Positions 12,701 through 23,880 of a DNA stretch of 64,000 bases are shown here, piece by piece. The notes under the pieces were generated by a model, which was not told the DNA's origin, did not search any database, and saw only the letters and a list, made by a program, of their open reading frames with translations. The stretch comes from Eurosta solidaginis (taxonomy: Eukaryota > Arthropoda > Insecta > Diptera > Tephritidae). Every line of letters begins with the position of its first letter. The stretch's first letter is position 1. The stretch spans positions 117,871,112 to 117,935,111 of the forward strand of contig NC_090320.1 of the NCBI RefSeq assembly GCF_040869045.1, read 5' to 3'. A program made the position numbers and the translations under genes.

Positions 12701-14043
12701 AAGTACAAACACTGTTGCAGAAAAGGTATTGAAACTTAACCGAGGCAATACGATTGATGATTGGATTTACTCAATGCAACTCCAAGATGAAAATTTAAAA
12801 CGAATAAGCGATATAATTACAGGGAAAGAAACGGCAGATGAAGCTACAATTAAGCAACTGAAAACCGATTATACGATGCATAACAGTCGATTATTTAGAA
12901 AAGCTAAGGACGAAATGAAATTAGCAGTACCAAAGGCAGTAAAATGGCGAGTTGTTAAGTCATGTCATGATGACTCTGGACATTTTTCTTTAGAAAAAAC
13001 ATTACAGCGACTATGCAAACATTTTTGGTTTCCACGCATGAGGAGGTATGTCAAATCATACATAGCAGTTTGTGAAGAGTGTTGCTTAAATCAAATGACG
13101 GGAGGTAAACCGCAAAGCCAATTGCACGTAAGCGATGTGTTGCCGATCCCATTTAGGCACATCTTTATTGATCATGTGGGTCCATTCCAACGCAGCAAAT
13201 CAGGGTATTCGTACATATTAGTAGTTGTATGCGGATTCAGTAAGTACGTAATCCTAAAGGCAGTCAGAACTACGAAAACTGAACCAGTCGTAAAAGCATT
13301 AGAAGAAATCATGGCCATTTTTTGGTCAACCACTTAAAATAACATCAGATCGAGGTACGGCGTTCACTTCGAAGCAATTTGAAGAATTCATTTCCAATCA
13401 TGGTATTCAACACAACAAAACTGCAGTACGAACACCGAGATCTAACGGACAGGCCGAACGCGTAAATGACGAAACGGCCAAAACATGGGATAAAATGCTT
13501 CCAAACATTCAATGGACGATTAATTCCCAACGTAATGAGGTAACAAAATACACGCCTAATGAACTTGTGTTTTATTTCAATCCTAGGGATGTAACATACA
13601 ACCGAATGATACAAGATATAAACGATGATGATAAAGGTAATCCAGATATCGAGGTGAAACGGGATGAAGCAGCAAACAATATCATGGCAGAGAGACACAA
13701 GTGGAAAGAGCGTTATGACAAAAGCCACCAAACTCCAAAGATATATGATGTTGGCGACTTAGTGGTCATTGATCATGTTCCAGGTCTCTCCCATAAGCTG
13801 GATCCCGCATTTAAAGGACCATATATTGTTACGAAAGTACTTAACTGCGACAGATATATTATCGAAGATCTACCAGACTCAACACATACACAAAGACGTT
13901 ATTGCAACATAAGTAGTGTGGATCACATAAAACCGTGGTGTGCATTTTTTCCTGAACTTGATGGTATCGACGACGACGATGATTCGTCCATGCAGGACGA
14001 AATGTCAGGAGAGGCCGAGCTGTCACCGACAGTTTGCTTGTGA
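9762..14043 (+). pseudogene. gag-pol of the nested retrotransposon, inactivated
   Basis: The start is ATG at 9762 and one frame runs to a TGA at 12600-12602. Order: a SAP-like N-terminal helix-loop-helix (residues about 5-45); coiled/capsid region; Cys-His knuckles CFNCNEYEHIAAKC and CAKCNKVGHDSKSC (about 345-380); protease FIDTGSDTS (about 408); RT (about 560-800); RNase H. The same frame continues to 13337 with the integrase zinc and first core regions. A frame change in the T-run at 13316-13321 then leads to 13338-14043 with the rest of integrase, ending inside the right LTR. Two RT catalytic aspartates are altered: the usual LD of motif A reads LYM, and the YxDD box reads YVDE. With the stop and frameshift this copy cannot mobilise itself. 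Confidence 0.92.
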
Positions 14044-14231
14044 AAGCTTTGAGAGCATTCGCTGGTTGACTTTGAAGCAGAACGGCAGTCAGTTCGTGGT
14101 ACAATCACTTTCCTTAAAATTTGAATTATAATTTAACCTAAACCTTTTGTTAATTAAATAAACAAATACATGTATTAATTTTATAAACGTGGTGAAACTA
14201 TTTATTTTAATCCATTTGGACATTCCTGACA
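14021..14231 (+). repeat. 3' LTR of the nested retrotransposon
   Basis: This is 211 bp, identical in extent to 8918-9128. It is preceded by a purine-rich stretch, AGGAGAGGCCGAGC (14007-14020). The integrase frame ends a few codons inside it. Confidence 0.95.
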
Positions 14232-14883
14232 CTTTGAATATTATAGCCGTCCCGTCAGGTGCATCACAGATAGGGGAAGTTGTTTCACCTCGAATGATTT
14301 TTCCGAGTTCATGACAAGTAGAAATATCCAACATATTAAGGTAGCAGTACATTTTCCACAGGCGAACGGACAGGTTGAAATGGTCAACCGAACGCTTGTC
14401 GGTATGCTTGCGAAATTCACCGAGTCCATCCAACACGCGGATTGGGTAAAAATATCGCTAAAATTGAATTCGCGCTGAATAACACAATTAATAGGTCTAT
14501 ATGTATGACACCTAGTCAAGCATTGTTTGGAGTAAGCCAGCGGGCCCATTGGTTAATAAACTTACAGAATACTTAGGGGATTGCATTTCAGAGAGGGGGG
14601 GAGGGGAAATATTGAAGCTTTTCGGAAAATCGCAAAAGAGAACATTGAGAAAGTACAACAATACAACCTAAAACGCAGTAAGTTGAGAAATACGAACGTC
14701 AAGGAATTTCAGGCAGGAGACTTCGTAGTAATAAAAAACATCGACACTACGGTAGGAACAAATAAAAAACTTCTGCCAAAGTATAAGGGACCCTATGTGA
14801 TACGTATGCGCCTTCCGAACGATGTATATGTTGTTAAGGATATCGAGAACTGTCAGATCAGTCAAATTCCCCATGACGGGTGA
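14232..14883 (+). pseudogene. Old Gypsy-type element: rest of integrase
   Basis: After the CTTT duplication the frame of the outer integrase continues with ITDRG and NGQVEMVNRTL, which hold the second Asp and the Glu of the DD-E triad. A later frame (14581-14883) has the C-terminal GPY-type motif (LPKYKGPYVIR). Stops and shifts occur near 14476 and 14580. The reading frame across 8917|14236 is uninterrupted, so this part of integrase was still open when the inner element landed. Confidence 0.88.
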
Positions 14884-15185
14884 TAGAGGCTTGCAATATC
14901 AAAATGTGGAAAACCCTTTCTGAAAACCAAAGCAGCACTCAACCTCTAAAACAGCATAATTATTTTGTAAATAGTCATTAAGTGCTTTTACCTAACCAGC
15001 TGATTAAGTTCAGACGATTACCGTTCCAGGTGTGCATGCAATAATGGACACACGCTGGTAAATTTTAGCGCTCCATAACTTTGCCACTTTAGGTGGAGGC
15101 CAGTATTATACCTCAGTGACCGAGGCCGGTCACTCATTGTCAGGTTCGCCGAGATGTAGTGTAATTGCTATATGTGAACATAGCC
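14884..15185 (+). other. 3' non-coding tail of the old Gypsy element
   Basis: No ORF is present. A purine tract (TTTAGGTGGAGGCCAG, about 15090) could be its polypurine tract. AGTGACCGAGGCCGGTCACT (about 15114-15133) is a near-perfect palindrome. An LTR is suspected but not demonstrated, because SINE sequence starts at about 15186. Confidence 0.4.
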
Positions 15186-15570
15186 TGTTGTTGTTGTTGT
15201 TGTTGTAGCGATAAGGTTGCTCCCCGAAGGCTTTGAGGAGTGTTATCGATGTGATGGTCCTTTGCCGGATACAAATCCGGTACGCTCCGGTACCATAGCA
15301 CCATTAAGGTGCTAGCCCGACCATCTCGGGAACGATTTATGTGGCCACATTAAACCTTCAGGCCATTCCCTCCCTCCCTACCCCCAAGTTCCATGAGGAG
15401 CTTGGGGTCGCCAGAGCCTCGTCTGTTAGTGAAACAGGATTCGCCGCGGATAGGTGAGGTTGACAATTGGGTTTGGAGAAGCTATATATTGCGCTGGCAA
15501 CCTGAAAGGTTGCGCTACACAGCCCCTTGAATCTGGTATTTTAGTCGCCTCTTACGACAGGCATACCTAC
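15186..15570 (-). mobile_element. SINE-like repeat copy 1, (CAA)n-tailed
   Basis: This is the same sequence as 42549-42968, whose ends are proven by a 10-bp target duplication. On the minus strand it ends in (CAA)n, seen here as (GTT)n at 15186-15207. Its 5' end is lost at the start of the large palindrome at 15570. Confidence 0.85.
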
Positions 15571-16632
15571 CATTTCGACCAATTTTGAACCCGACCCCTT
15601 TAGAATTGGCTGGAAGTTTTTCTTCTTTTTCTAGCTTACGAAAGACGTTTTTCAGAAGTTTTCAAATTTTTTCATCCAACTCAAAAAAAGTAATGAATTT
15701 TTAAAAAAACACCGTTTTTGTTTTCAAAATGCTATAACTTTTTTAAAAATTGAAACGTTTGGGATCTTTTTTTTTAATTTGTTTTTAAATTTACTTTTCG
15801 GAAAAAATTCAAAAAAATTTTTAAAGTTTTTTTTTGTAATTTTTCAGTTTTTCCAGATTTTTCGAATTTCGCCTTTTTTTCTCATAAAAAACTTCGATCA
15901 ATTCTGCAATCATCCCCACTAATCCCGGAGTGGGCGGAGAATTTTTTTATTTAATTGAAAAAAAAATGTTTTAATTTTTTTTGTATTTTTTCCGAAAAGT
16001 ACATTTAAAAACATATTAAAAAAAAAAATGATCCCAAACGGTCAATTTTTGAAAAAGTTGTAGCATTTTGAAGAAAACACCGTTTTCCAACTCAAAATAA
16101 GTTTTAAATATTTTGAAAAAGCAGTGTTTTTTTCAAAATGCTATAACTTTTTCAAAAATTTACCGTTTGGGATCATTTTTTTTTAAATATGTTTTTAAAT
16201 GTACTTTTCGGAAAAAATACAAAAAAAAATTTTAAGTTTTTTTTCAATTAAATAAAAAAAAATTCTCGGCCCACTCCGGGATTAGTGGGGATGATTGCAG
16301 AATTGATTGAAGTTTTTTATGAGAAAAAAGGCGAAATTCGAAAAATCTCGAAAAACTGAAAAATTACAAAAAAAAACTTTAAAAATTTTTTGAATTTTTT
16401 CCGAAAAGTACATTTAAAAACAAATTTAAAAAAAAAGATCCCAAACGGTCAATTTTTAAAAAAGTTATAGCATTTTGAAAACAAAAACGGTGTTTTTTTA
16501 AAAATTCATTACTTTTTTTGAGTTGTATGAAAAAATTTGAAAACTTCTGAAAAACGTCTTTCGTAAGCTAGAAAAAGAAGAAAAACTTCCAGCCAATTCT
16601 AAAGGGGTCGGGTTCAAAATTGGTCGAAATGG
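15570..16632. repeat. 1.06-kb palindrome made of smaller palindromes
   Basis: The outer arms start CCATTTCGACCAATTTTG and end with its reverse complement. Arms of about 500 bp pair around position 16100. Within each arm a block (ATGCTATAACTTTTT, then CGTTTGGGATC, then ACTTTTCGGAAAAA) is itself inverted. The block therefore appears four times in alternating orientation (about 15725-15810, 15990-16065, 16138-16215 and 16395-16475). A GC-richer island with CCCACTAATCCCGGAGTGG sits at about 15915 and its inverse at about 16265. No ORF is present. It is probably a foldback-type element, but the class is not established. Confidence 0.9.
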
Positions 16633-16645
16633 GATGGAATACCCC

Positions 16646-16952
16646 ATATGTATTCAAGAAACTGCGCAAAGGGTTTATATGAAATAAAAATCCCACCTAC
16701 TTTTACGGTTAGTGTGGCTATTATATTTATTTTTTATTTCATTTTGTTGATGCTTGGACTAGCTGAGTATTCTTGCTTGCGGGTGAAATTCTTTTCTTTT
16801 AAATTTTTTGGTTTTTGCAATACTTTTATACATACTCATGTATTCTACCTGCTACTGACTGACCTAACTACTGCTACTGACTGATCACAGTCCTAAAACC
16901 ATACATACATACGTGTAGGTAATTCTAAGATGTACATTTGCTTATGAATAGA
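16646..16952 (+). repeat. Inverted repeat arm (left) around the hAT relic
   Basis: It matches the reverse complement of 20300-20622 at high similarity over about 300 bp. A shorter block (about 17010-17095) is similarly inverted at about 18475-18555. The open frames here are not credible as genes. Confidence 0.8.
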
Positions 16953-17479
16953 TGGACATATTCAATGATGATGCTTGCCCTGCATAATCGATTATGTATA
17001 CCTCCTTTGTCTTTCTTTAAATGCCGGGCTTGGAAATGTCGTTAACAACAAATATTAACCAGCACAATGCTTCTATATCCTGCATCGCGTAATTTATTAA
17101 ATTAATAATTAAAAAACGATGCAATGGAAATTATAAAATTAGAATACCACATTCTTTTTGTTGATGGTATGGGTACCTAAACTCCGTATTGAACAGAAGA
17201 CAAATCACTTACATTCACAAATGATCAGTAGTATTTTGAGGTTTATTTCGAGTTATAAGACTTTCAAAAAGCAAAAAAACCTTAACATTCACCCTTCAAA
17301 GTGAACAATATTTTTTAATTTCATGATAAAATTTCTTTTTTTATTTCTTTTATATACACACAATAAAAACAATCTTAGCTTAATTACTCATTTCAGTGTC
17401 ACATAAAGCGGATTTTCTTATTTATGTATATGTAAATGATTACTCAGTTCTAAAATCTGTATAAATATTAAATTTTTTT

Positions 17480-18135
17480 TATTTTGGTGTAAAAATATTG
17501 AAGCTGATACAAGATATGGTTTAAGTTTACTTCTTAAAGGCTTAATAATATTACCATCACTTTAAAAAACTCGCTAGGAACTTGCTGAGGTAGCTGGTAT
17601 GGCAAGATATTTCTTTGCCAGCATAGAAAGTATGCGATATTGCTTTTTATGATCCTTCCCCCAAATTCTTGCCTCTATTGTGGTTTATTTGAAGCTCTGA
17701 AATATATCTTTCGTACTCATCCTGCTTTTCGTTTATGTTGTTGCCACAAAGAAGTACATCCATCACTGTTGGTGCATCCTGAGCGACCGAAGTTGACGGC
17801 GTGTTTATACCGGATTGATATAGTTCTTTTGCCGTTGTACATATCTTCGCTCTGAACTCCTCTGAACTTTCAAAAAGTAAATTCTTATATCGCCGATCTA
17901 AAAATGATGCGATGTGACATGGTTCGACTGATTGTGTTTCCAATGTTGTATAAAGCCCAAACCGTTGAACCAAGTCATCCAAAATTTCGTTTTTGATATC
18001 CTTTAGAAAACTAGAATCATTGCAGTTCGGTCTGAGGTGTATGTACACTAAACTATTTGTAATTAGCTGAACTAAAGATATTGTTATAATAGATTCAGAG
18101 CACAACACAGTGGTTGCCTTCTCTAAAGGCTGCAA
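17480..18135 (-). pseudogene. hAT-superfamily transposase, C-terminal part
   Basis: The frame 18135-17647 contains the hAT/ZBED-type phrase IASFLDRRYKNLLFES. It is followed, after a shift near 17645, by the hATC dimerisation region: a LSMLAKKYLAIPATSASS-like stretch (about 17640-17577), then RVF and SDG, with in-frame stops at 17574 and nearby. hAT transposases cut and paste DNA elements with 8-bp duplications. The N-terminal BED finger and catalytic core start are absent. Inverted repeats lie on both sides, but exact element ends were not fixed. Confidence 0.8.
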
Positions 18136-18838
18136 AAAATTACAGACGTCACTTAGAAGTTATAATGGTTCCATAAACAAGTGGTGGATCCCATGCGTTT
18201 TAGCACAGCATTACAATAATTGCAGGAGGCTTTATCAGTGTTTTCCACGATTGTAAAATGTTGCCAATCTTTGCTTCTGGGCATTATGATTTTTTTAAAT
18301 GTCTTGATTTATGCTTGCATCAACAGAATGTTCTTGCTTGCGGTGTGAAACTCTTTTACTTTAAGCATCTTTTTTTAAGCGATCGATCTGCTGTAACGAT
18401 CGTGGTTAGGTCAGTCAGTAGCAGTTAAAGTTTTCTATTCTATTTGATGAAATACATACAAACTTATGTACATATAAACAACGCGATGCAAGATATAAAA
18501 GGATAGTGCTGGTTAATATTTATTGTTAACGACATTTCCAAGAAAGACAAAGGACATATCGTTAGCTTAATGTAAAAATGTGCTAAGTCACTTTGTTTGA
18601 AAAATTCTATTTTAATGCAGTTTTAAAACTGAATTCAAAATACATCGATCACAAGAAAAACATATTTTAATTTTTAATTTTTACGTGCTGTTTGCAATGA
18701 TGTGTAAATGTGCTAAGTCGTCAATTGTTTAAAAAAAATGTGCTAAGTCAACCAGTCAATAATATCAACTTGAATTACTAGTAATTTCTTTGTGCGCGCA
18801 TTTTATTTACTTATTTAATTCATTCAGTCTAAAAGTAC
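18136..18838. other. Non-coding DNA with inverted repeat fragments
   Basis: About 18320-18430 resembles parts of 16750-16870, and about 18475-18555 is inverted relative to 17010-17095. The phrase TGTGCTAAGTC occurs at least three times (about 18575, 18710 and 18740). No gene is seen. Confidence 0.5.
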
Positions 18839-18841
18839 ATG

Positions 18842-19215
18842 CTTTGTTGTTGTTGTTGTATTAACGATAAAGACACTCCGCGAAGGCTTTGGGCCGATGT
18901 TGATGGTCCTTTGCCGCATATAGATCCGGTACGTTCCGGTAACAAAGCACTATTAAGGTACTGGTCCGACCATCTCGGGAACAATTTATATGACCACATT
19001 AAACCTTCTAGGCCATCCCGTCCTCCCCACCCCCTAATTCCATGAGGAACTTGGGCACGCCAGAGCCTCGGCTGACAATGAAACAGAATTCGCCACGGGT
19101 AGGTGAGGTTGGCAATTGGGTTGGAGAAACTATATATTGCGCTGGGAACCCCTTCAGAGGGTTGCCTACACAACCCCTTGAAATTGGATTTATGCAATTG
19201 AGACATACCTTTGGT
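18842..19215 (-). mobile_element. SINE-like repeat copy 2, more diverged
   Basis: This is homologous to 15186-15570 and 42549-42968, including the (GTT)n end at 18843-18858. It is degraded at its 5' end, to the right, after about 19200. Confidence 0.8.
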
Positions 19216-19542
19216 GTTTGATAAATTCTTTGCGCTGACCATAATCTACTATTACATGTCGATAACTACATGCTTTGTTACAGACTAGTTAAAAATAGAA
19301 AACAATTACAGCTTAAACTTATATAAGATGTTATTAAAATTAAGAACACTACTGAATCGATTTGCTAGATGTATAGTACAAGTTATAGGTTCATTCATAG
19401 CATAATTCGTTTTATTAGTTATTTAGATAAATAATCTGTTATGCCGAAGATCACGCATTGGAATATATGGAATGAACAAATTAGATAAATCAGAGCAATT
19501 CGTGCTAACGTTTATTACATCATAGGCAAGCATGAGTGAGAT

Positions 19543-20050
19543 TCAAGTTGTTCTGTCATGCAAAGCCTGAAGACCAAGCAATTTGCACCTGCTGGTATAT
19601 GATGGGAGACCGTCTGGCCAGTGAAGCATACGTAAAGCAATTTTTGTAAAAAAATTTTGAACTCTCTCACTTTTATAGGAGTTATATTCATATAAAGGAT
19701 TCCATATTATTGAGCAATATTGAAGACGATTTCTGACCAAGGATATATAAAGTGCCTTCAACGTCATATGGTCCTTAAAGTCACTTACGTCTACTGAGCC
19801 CAATCATTGCAACAAATTTTAAAACAGCGAAGTCAATGGTACGAGAAAAAGAGAGTTTGGAGTTAAAAATTACTCTGAAGTCTTTACTCTCTTGACAACG
19901 ATTAAGAGGTTTAGTATTTAGTTTGTAGATAGTAGATAAAGTATGTGGCAGTTGTCTTTTTGGAATAAGACACAACACAGCCTTTGTTTCAATTTAAACA
20001 TAAATTATTGTCTGCGCACCATCCGACAAAAGAGTCCAGATCGGAACCGT
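19543..20050 (-). pseudogene. LINE reverse transcriptase C-terminal fragment
   Basis: The minus frame 19803-19543 has ALYISLVRNRLQYCSIIWNP and SRCKLLGLQAL, typical of the RT thumb/post-RT region of Jockey- or CR1-related non-LTR elements. The frame 19978-19781, and sequence to about 20050, holds the preceding segment (FVGWCADNN-like, then a KLSFSRTIDFAV-like stretch). Several shifts and stops make it a dead 5'-truncated copy. Confidence 0.7.
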
Positions 20051-20299
20051 TAGAAATAATTTGACAAATAAATACATACATGATTTTTATTTATCTTTTT
20101 GAAAGCTTCTACACTCAAAAGCATTGCAATTAAGGTATCTTATCCTCATTCACAATTTTTAAAAAAGAAGGTTATTTCAAAAGTTATTCAGATTTTTTCG
20201 TCTCCTGTAAAATTCGTAAAAGTTGACTTAGTACATTTTCACGATATACATAATCGATTTAAAAATCCACAACTAAAAACCGAAGGAAAAGTTTGCCTA
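20051..20299. other. Spacer without recognised feature
   Basis: AT-rich, with no supported gene. Confidence 0.4.
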
Positions 20300-20622
20300 C
20301 ATATGTCCATCTATGTATATGCAAATGTACGTCTTAGAATTACCTACACGTATGTATGTATGGTTTTAGGACTGTGATCACTCAGTAGCAGTAGTTAGGT
20401 CAGTCAGTACCAGGTAGAATACACGAGTATGTACACATAAAAGTATTGCAAAAACCAAAAAAATTAAAAGAAAAGAATTTCACCCGCAAGCAAGAATACT
20501 CAGCTAGTCCAAGCATCAACAAAATGAAATAAAAAATAAATATAATACCCACACTAACCGTAAAAGTAGGTGGGATTTTTATTTCATATAAACCCTTTGC
20601 GCAGTTTCTTGAATACATATTA
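20300..20622 (-). repeat. Inverted repeat arm (right) around the hAT relic
   Basis: This is the reverse complement of 16646-16952. Together the two arms bracket about 3.3 kb holding the hAT relic, SINE copy 2 and a LINE fragment. Confidence 0.8.
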
Positions 20623-21410
20623 ATACACATAGAGATACCCACATGCACTTGTATATGAATCTAATTTCAAAGGAAACTGCAAGAATACAACATGTACATA
20701 TGTTAGAGTATACTTATATGTACATTTGGGTATTTATATTACAGCGTTTAACGCGTTCAAGGACAATCAAAATTTTAAGGAGCCGCAAAAACAGACAGAC
20801 AGCCGGTTTTGAAACTAGTCACTAATTCCCATAGAATCTTGTTACGTTTAAAATGGATTGCTTCTAACTTTATTTTAGGAAATTTTTTTCCAAAGTTTTC
20901 AATTAAGTTAACATTGACCTTAAATAACTTTTGATTCATCAGACTTCGCAAAAAATGTCGACAATGACATGTAAAAATATTTTTTTAATGGTGACCAATT
21001 AGATATTTATACAAACCAAAAGATATCAAAACAAAATTTTTCCATACAACTTACATACATACATATGTATGTATATGGGAAACAAAAATCCCTACCATAT
21101 TAATCTTATTAAAATATGTACATGTACCATTATGTATGAACATTTACACACCTGTTTACTAATAAACAATGTGCTATGATCAGTAGAGTGGTAAACGACC
21201 CCGATAATTCTAGCTTAAGACTCAAGCACAACTTTGGTTGCGTAAAGATATGTAACTAAATAAATTAATATTAACAAAGCAACCCCAAACAAACAAAAAT
21301 ATATGCACGTATGCATCTATACACACATAAACATATGTACGTATACATACATGTGCATGCTCATATGTACAAGCGATGAGCGCAAGATAAACATATTTGT
21401 TTTTATTTTA
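20623..21410. other. AT-rich spacer with TACATA/TATGTA microsatellite-like stretches
   Basis: Short CATACATATGTATG-type runs occur near 21050-21080 and 21330-21370. No gene was seen. Confidence 0.5.
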
Positions 21411-21571
21411 CTATTCGAATAGTACTATTCGAATAATACTATTCAAATAATAAGGAAAGGAATTCGAATAAACGAATAAAAAATTCGAATAAATATTATT
21501 CGAATTATTTGAAACGAATAAATTTATTCGTTTATTCGAATAACGTTTATTCGAATATAATTCGAAAATAA
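21411..21571. repeat. (TTCGAATA)-type palindromic simple repeat
   Basis: Tightly packed ATTCGAAT palindromes with ACGAATAAA spacers fill about 160 bp. Any reading frame through it is an artefact. Confidence 0.85.
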
Positions 21572-21579
21572 TCCCACCA

Positions 21580-22357
21580 CTAATTCTTTCTAATGGGATA
21601 TTTGCTATTTTTAGGGTTACATTGTCTACTCCAGAGTATTCCATTGAAAACCATCCATTTTGTTTTCTCAATATTAATTTTAAGCTTGTTTTGGCATAGC
21701 CATTTATATACAGAGTCTATATCCGCTTGTATTTTTGATATGGCTTCAGTTATTGATGGACAGCTTATCGCCAACAATGCATCATCTGCAAATAGTCTTA
21801 TATTTTGATATCACTTATGTATATTATGAAGAGAATCGCTAGTACTGATCGGTGGTAAACCTATTTCAACTTCTATTTCAGGAGATGTCTAGTACCTAAT
21901 TACAGTTTTCTGTTTTCTTCCTTTCCACTTTAGTGCTGTATTTTAGACGGCGATGTTATATAATTTCCTGAACATCATATCTGTCAATAGTTTCAAACGC
22001 TCTTTTAATGTCAAGACAAACTGAGACTGTTACTAGTTTGCAAGACATTCCTTCTTTCCACTCTGCTATCACCATGTTTAGTGCGGTTTCACAGGAGTGT
22101 TTTGATCTAAACCCTGATTGCTCGCTAATAATAATTTCATATTTATTTACATATTCGAGCAGCTGTTCTTTTACAATTTTCTCTATTATATTTTCATCGC
22201 TAGGTAACGTATTTATTGGCCGTATTTCTTCTGGTTTTACTGTTCCTTTAATCTTTTCAACTGGTATAATTGTAGACGTTTCCCAGCATGCTGGAATAAC
22301 ACCACCTCTAAAACTTTCATTAACTATGCTAGTATAATAGTATCCTAAGTACACCAT
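21580..22357 (-). pseudogene. Non-LTR retrotransposon RT fragment
   Basis: The minus frame 22357-21956 has the RT N-terminal blocks IIPVEKIKG, IRPINTLPS, SGFRSKHSCETAL and CLDIKRAFETIDR; the last is motif A with its Asp. 21777-21580 has the downstream DSVYKWLCQNKLKINIEKTK segment. The motif C (xxDD) region between them is disrupted. RT domains of this kind copy LINE RNA at the nicked target. The copy is frameshifted and inactive. Its clade is not assigned. Confidence 0.75.
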
Positions 22358-22689
22358 ACTATTTTGAAGACACCTGTTAATAATTTTTGGCCACCATATT
22401 TATTTTGTAATGTTGCCGCTGTACGTAATGGTCCACTTGGGAGATTCACCCTTGGAACGTACTAGTTGGCTAGTGATAGGTGAAAAGGTCAGTATTCACC
22501 CCCACTCATGGATGCCTGGGGTCGTTAAACACTCTCTTTGCTAATTTAGTGCGGGTGGCATCGCCAAGAATTTCATATCATCAGCTGATTTTGTTCTTCC
22601 CTTTCACTGGTATAGATATTGTCAAAAAGAGATGGCAAAAAAAAAAAGGGGAAAACACAACGCAGTGGTAATTATTACATGTTGTCGTG
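22358..22689. other. Repeat-derived spacer
   Basis: This is probably further LINE-derived minus-strand sequence, with an A-rich run near 22640. No gene was assigned. Confidence 0.35.
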
Positions 22690-23880
22690 ATGGTGAATAT
22701 ATTTTTTTTTTTTTTTCAGTGCTTTAAGCTAGTACTATTGGCAAATCCGGTTAACTTAGCTCATAATTCTCTCCCGACACAAAAGTTGTTTATTGGAACG
22801 ATTTTCCGTCATCCCTTGTCAAATTTGGTTTTGAGACAAACCGGTTTCGGCGTTGTGCCATCATCATTTCGATTCTCGTTCTGATCTGTTGTTGTCGTTT
22901 GTCCTGTATTTATAGTTCGTAGGTACATGAGCAGGAATTGTCAAGATTGATGCTTGTGTATATTTAGTTATGGGCATGTGTTGTGTGTTCATTCAGAACC
23001 GAGGGTGGTTTACTAATCGATTTGTGTGGCTGACTGGGGTAGGTAAAAATCCGTGATTTTAGTCATTTGACCTTCATTATGGGTTTGTTGTTTTGGTGTG
23101 TTAATTGTTTTGTGTTAATTTGTTGTTGTGTGTTTGTCTGTTGTACCTGTGTTATTACTTTGTTTCTTGTAAACAAGTTTTATAGGCTCGAATATTGTGT
23201 CAGAAATTGTGTTTATCTGTTCGTTTATTATTCTACCGTCGAATGTTTTCTGTTTGTAGATTTCCATGTTTTCGAGTACGTTGAGACGTCGGCCTTTTGC
23301 TTGTATTAGAAGAACCCTAAGTGTTTTATAGATGTTTTCTGGGGAACATTCATTCTCGACCATGTGATTCGCGAAGTTAGACTCGGGTATAATGTTTGGA
23401 TTCCGTATTTTTTTGTTGTAATCTCTGATATGTTCTCTGAACCTCGTTCTTATTTGCCGTCCTGTTTCTCCTATGTAACTATGCTGGCATCCGCAGGTAA
23501 GCTTGTATACGCCGTGGCTGCTAAACGGATCCTCTGAGTTAGTGTTAGTTCTTCGTTTTCGCCCTAGATTGTTCGATGTTTTGAAAGCTGTGTTAATGTT
23601 GTATTTTTTAAAGAAGTTTGCCAATTTATATGTTGCTTTTCCAGTATATGTCATAGTCGTCCAGCTATTATTTTCCTTTTCATTATTTCTTTTTGGTTCT
23701 CCATTTGTCCTTCTGAGTTTATCTATTAGTGCTTTTTTATATCCGTTGTTTGCAGCGATATTATATATGACCTCAAGTTCTCTCTTATATGCCGCTTGTG
23801 TAAGAGGTTGCTTCCTCTAAATCCCATACGCCTATCATCAACATGACGACTTTAAAATCTGAACATGGTACGTGTGGCAG
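22690..23880 (-). pseudogene. Penelope-like element, C-terminal GIY-YIG endonuclease and 3' region
   Basis: On the minus strand 23880-23655 encodes the linker after RT (ELEVIYNIAANNGYKKAL). 23654-23115 encodes GVYKLTCGCQHSYIGETGRQ, which is the GIY-YIG-type nuclease core (here GVY...YIG), then TRFREHI and a later Glu-containing LNVLENMEIYKQK. Penelope-like elements join an RT to this nuclease to nick target DNA. The RT itself is missing upstream. The 3' region (22690-22890) has the GATGATGGCACAACGCCGAA phrase on the minus strand, like the ends of many such elements. The 179-codon frame is intact, but the element is truncated. Confidence 0.85.

Larger units (their letters stand above)
8918..14231 (+). 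mobile_element. Near full-length Gypsy/mdg3-like LTR retrotransposon nested in the old Gypsy integrase
   Basis: Total length is 5,314 bp, with 211-bp LTRs beginning TGTCACCGACAG and ending CCTGACA. The 4-bp target duplication CTTT lies at 8914-8917 and 14232-14235. The LTRs differ at 6 of 211 positions by my hand alignment, so the insertion is not fresh. A tRNA-Leu-like primer site follows the left LTR, a purine-rich tract precedes the right LTR, and one gag-pol frame lies between. Removing the insert plus one CTTT restores an open integrase frame in the host element, which confirms the ends. Confidence 0.95.

Noticed and set aside
21411..21671. 86-residue minus-strand frame
   Set aside because: It runs through the (TTCGAATA) repeat and is an artefact of simple sequence.
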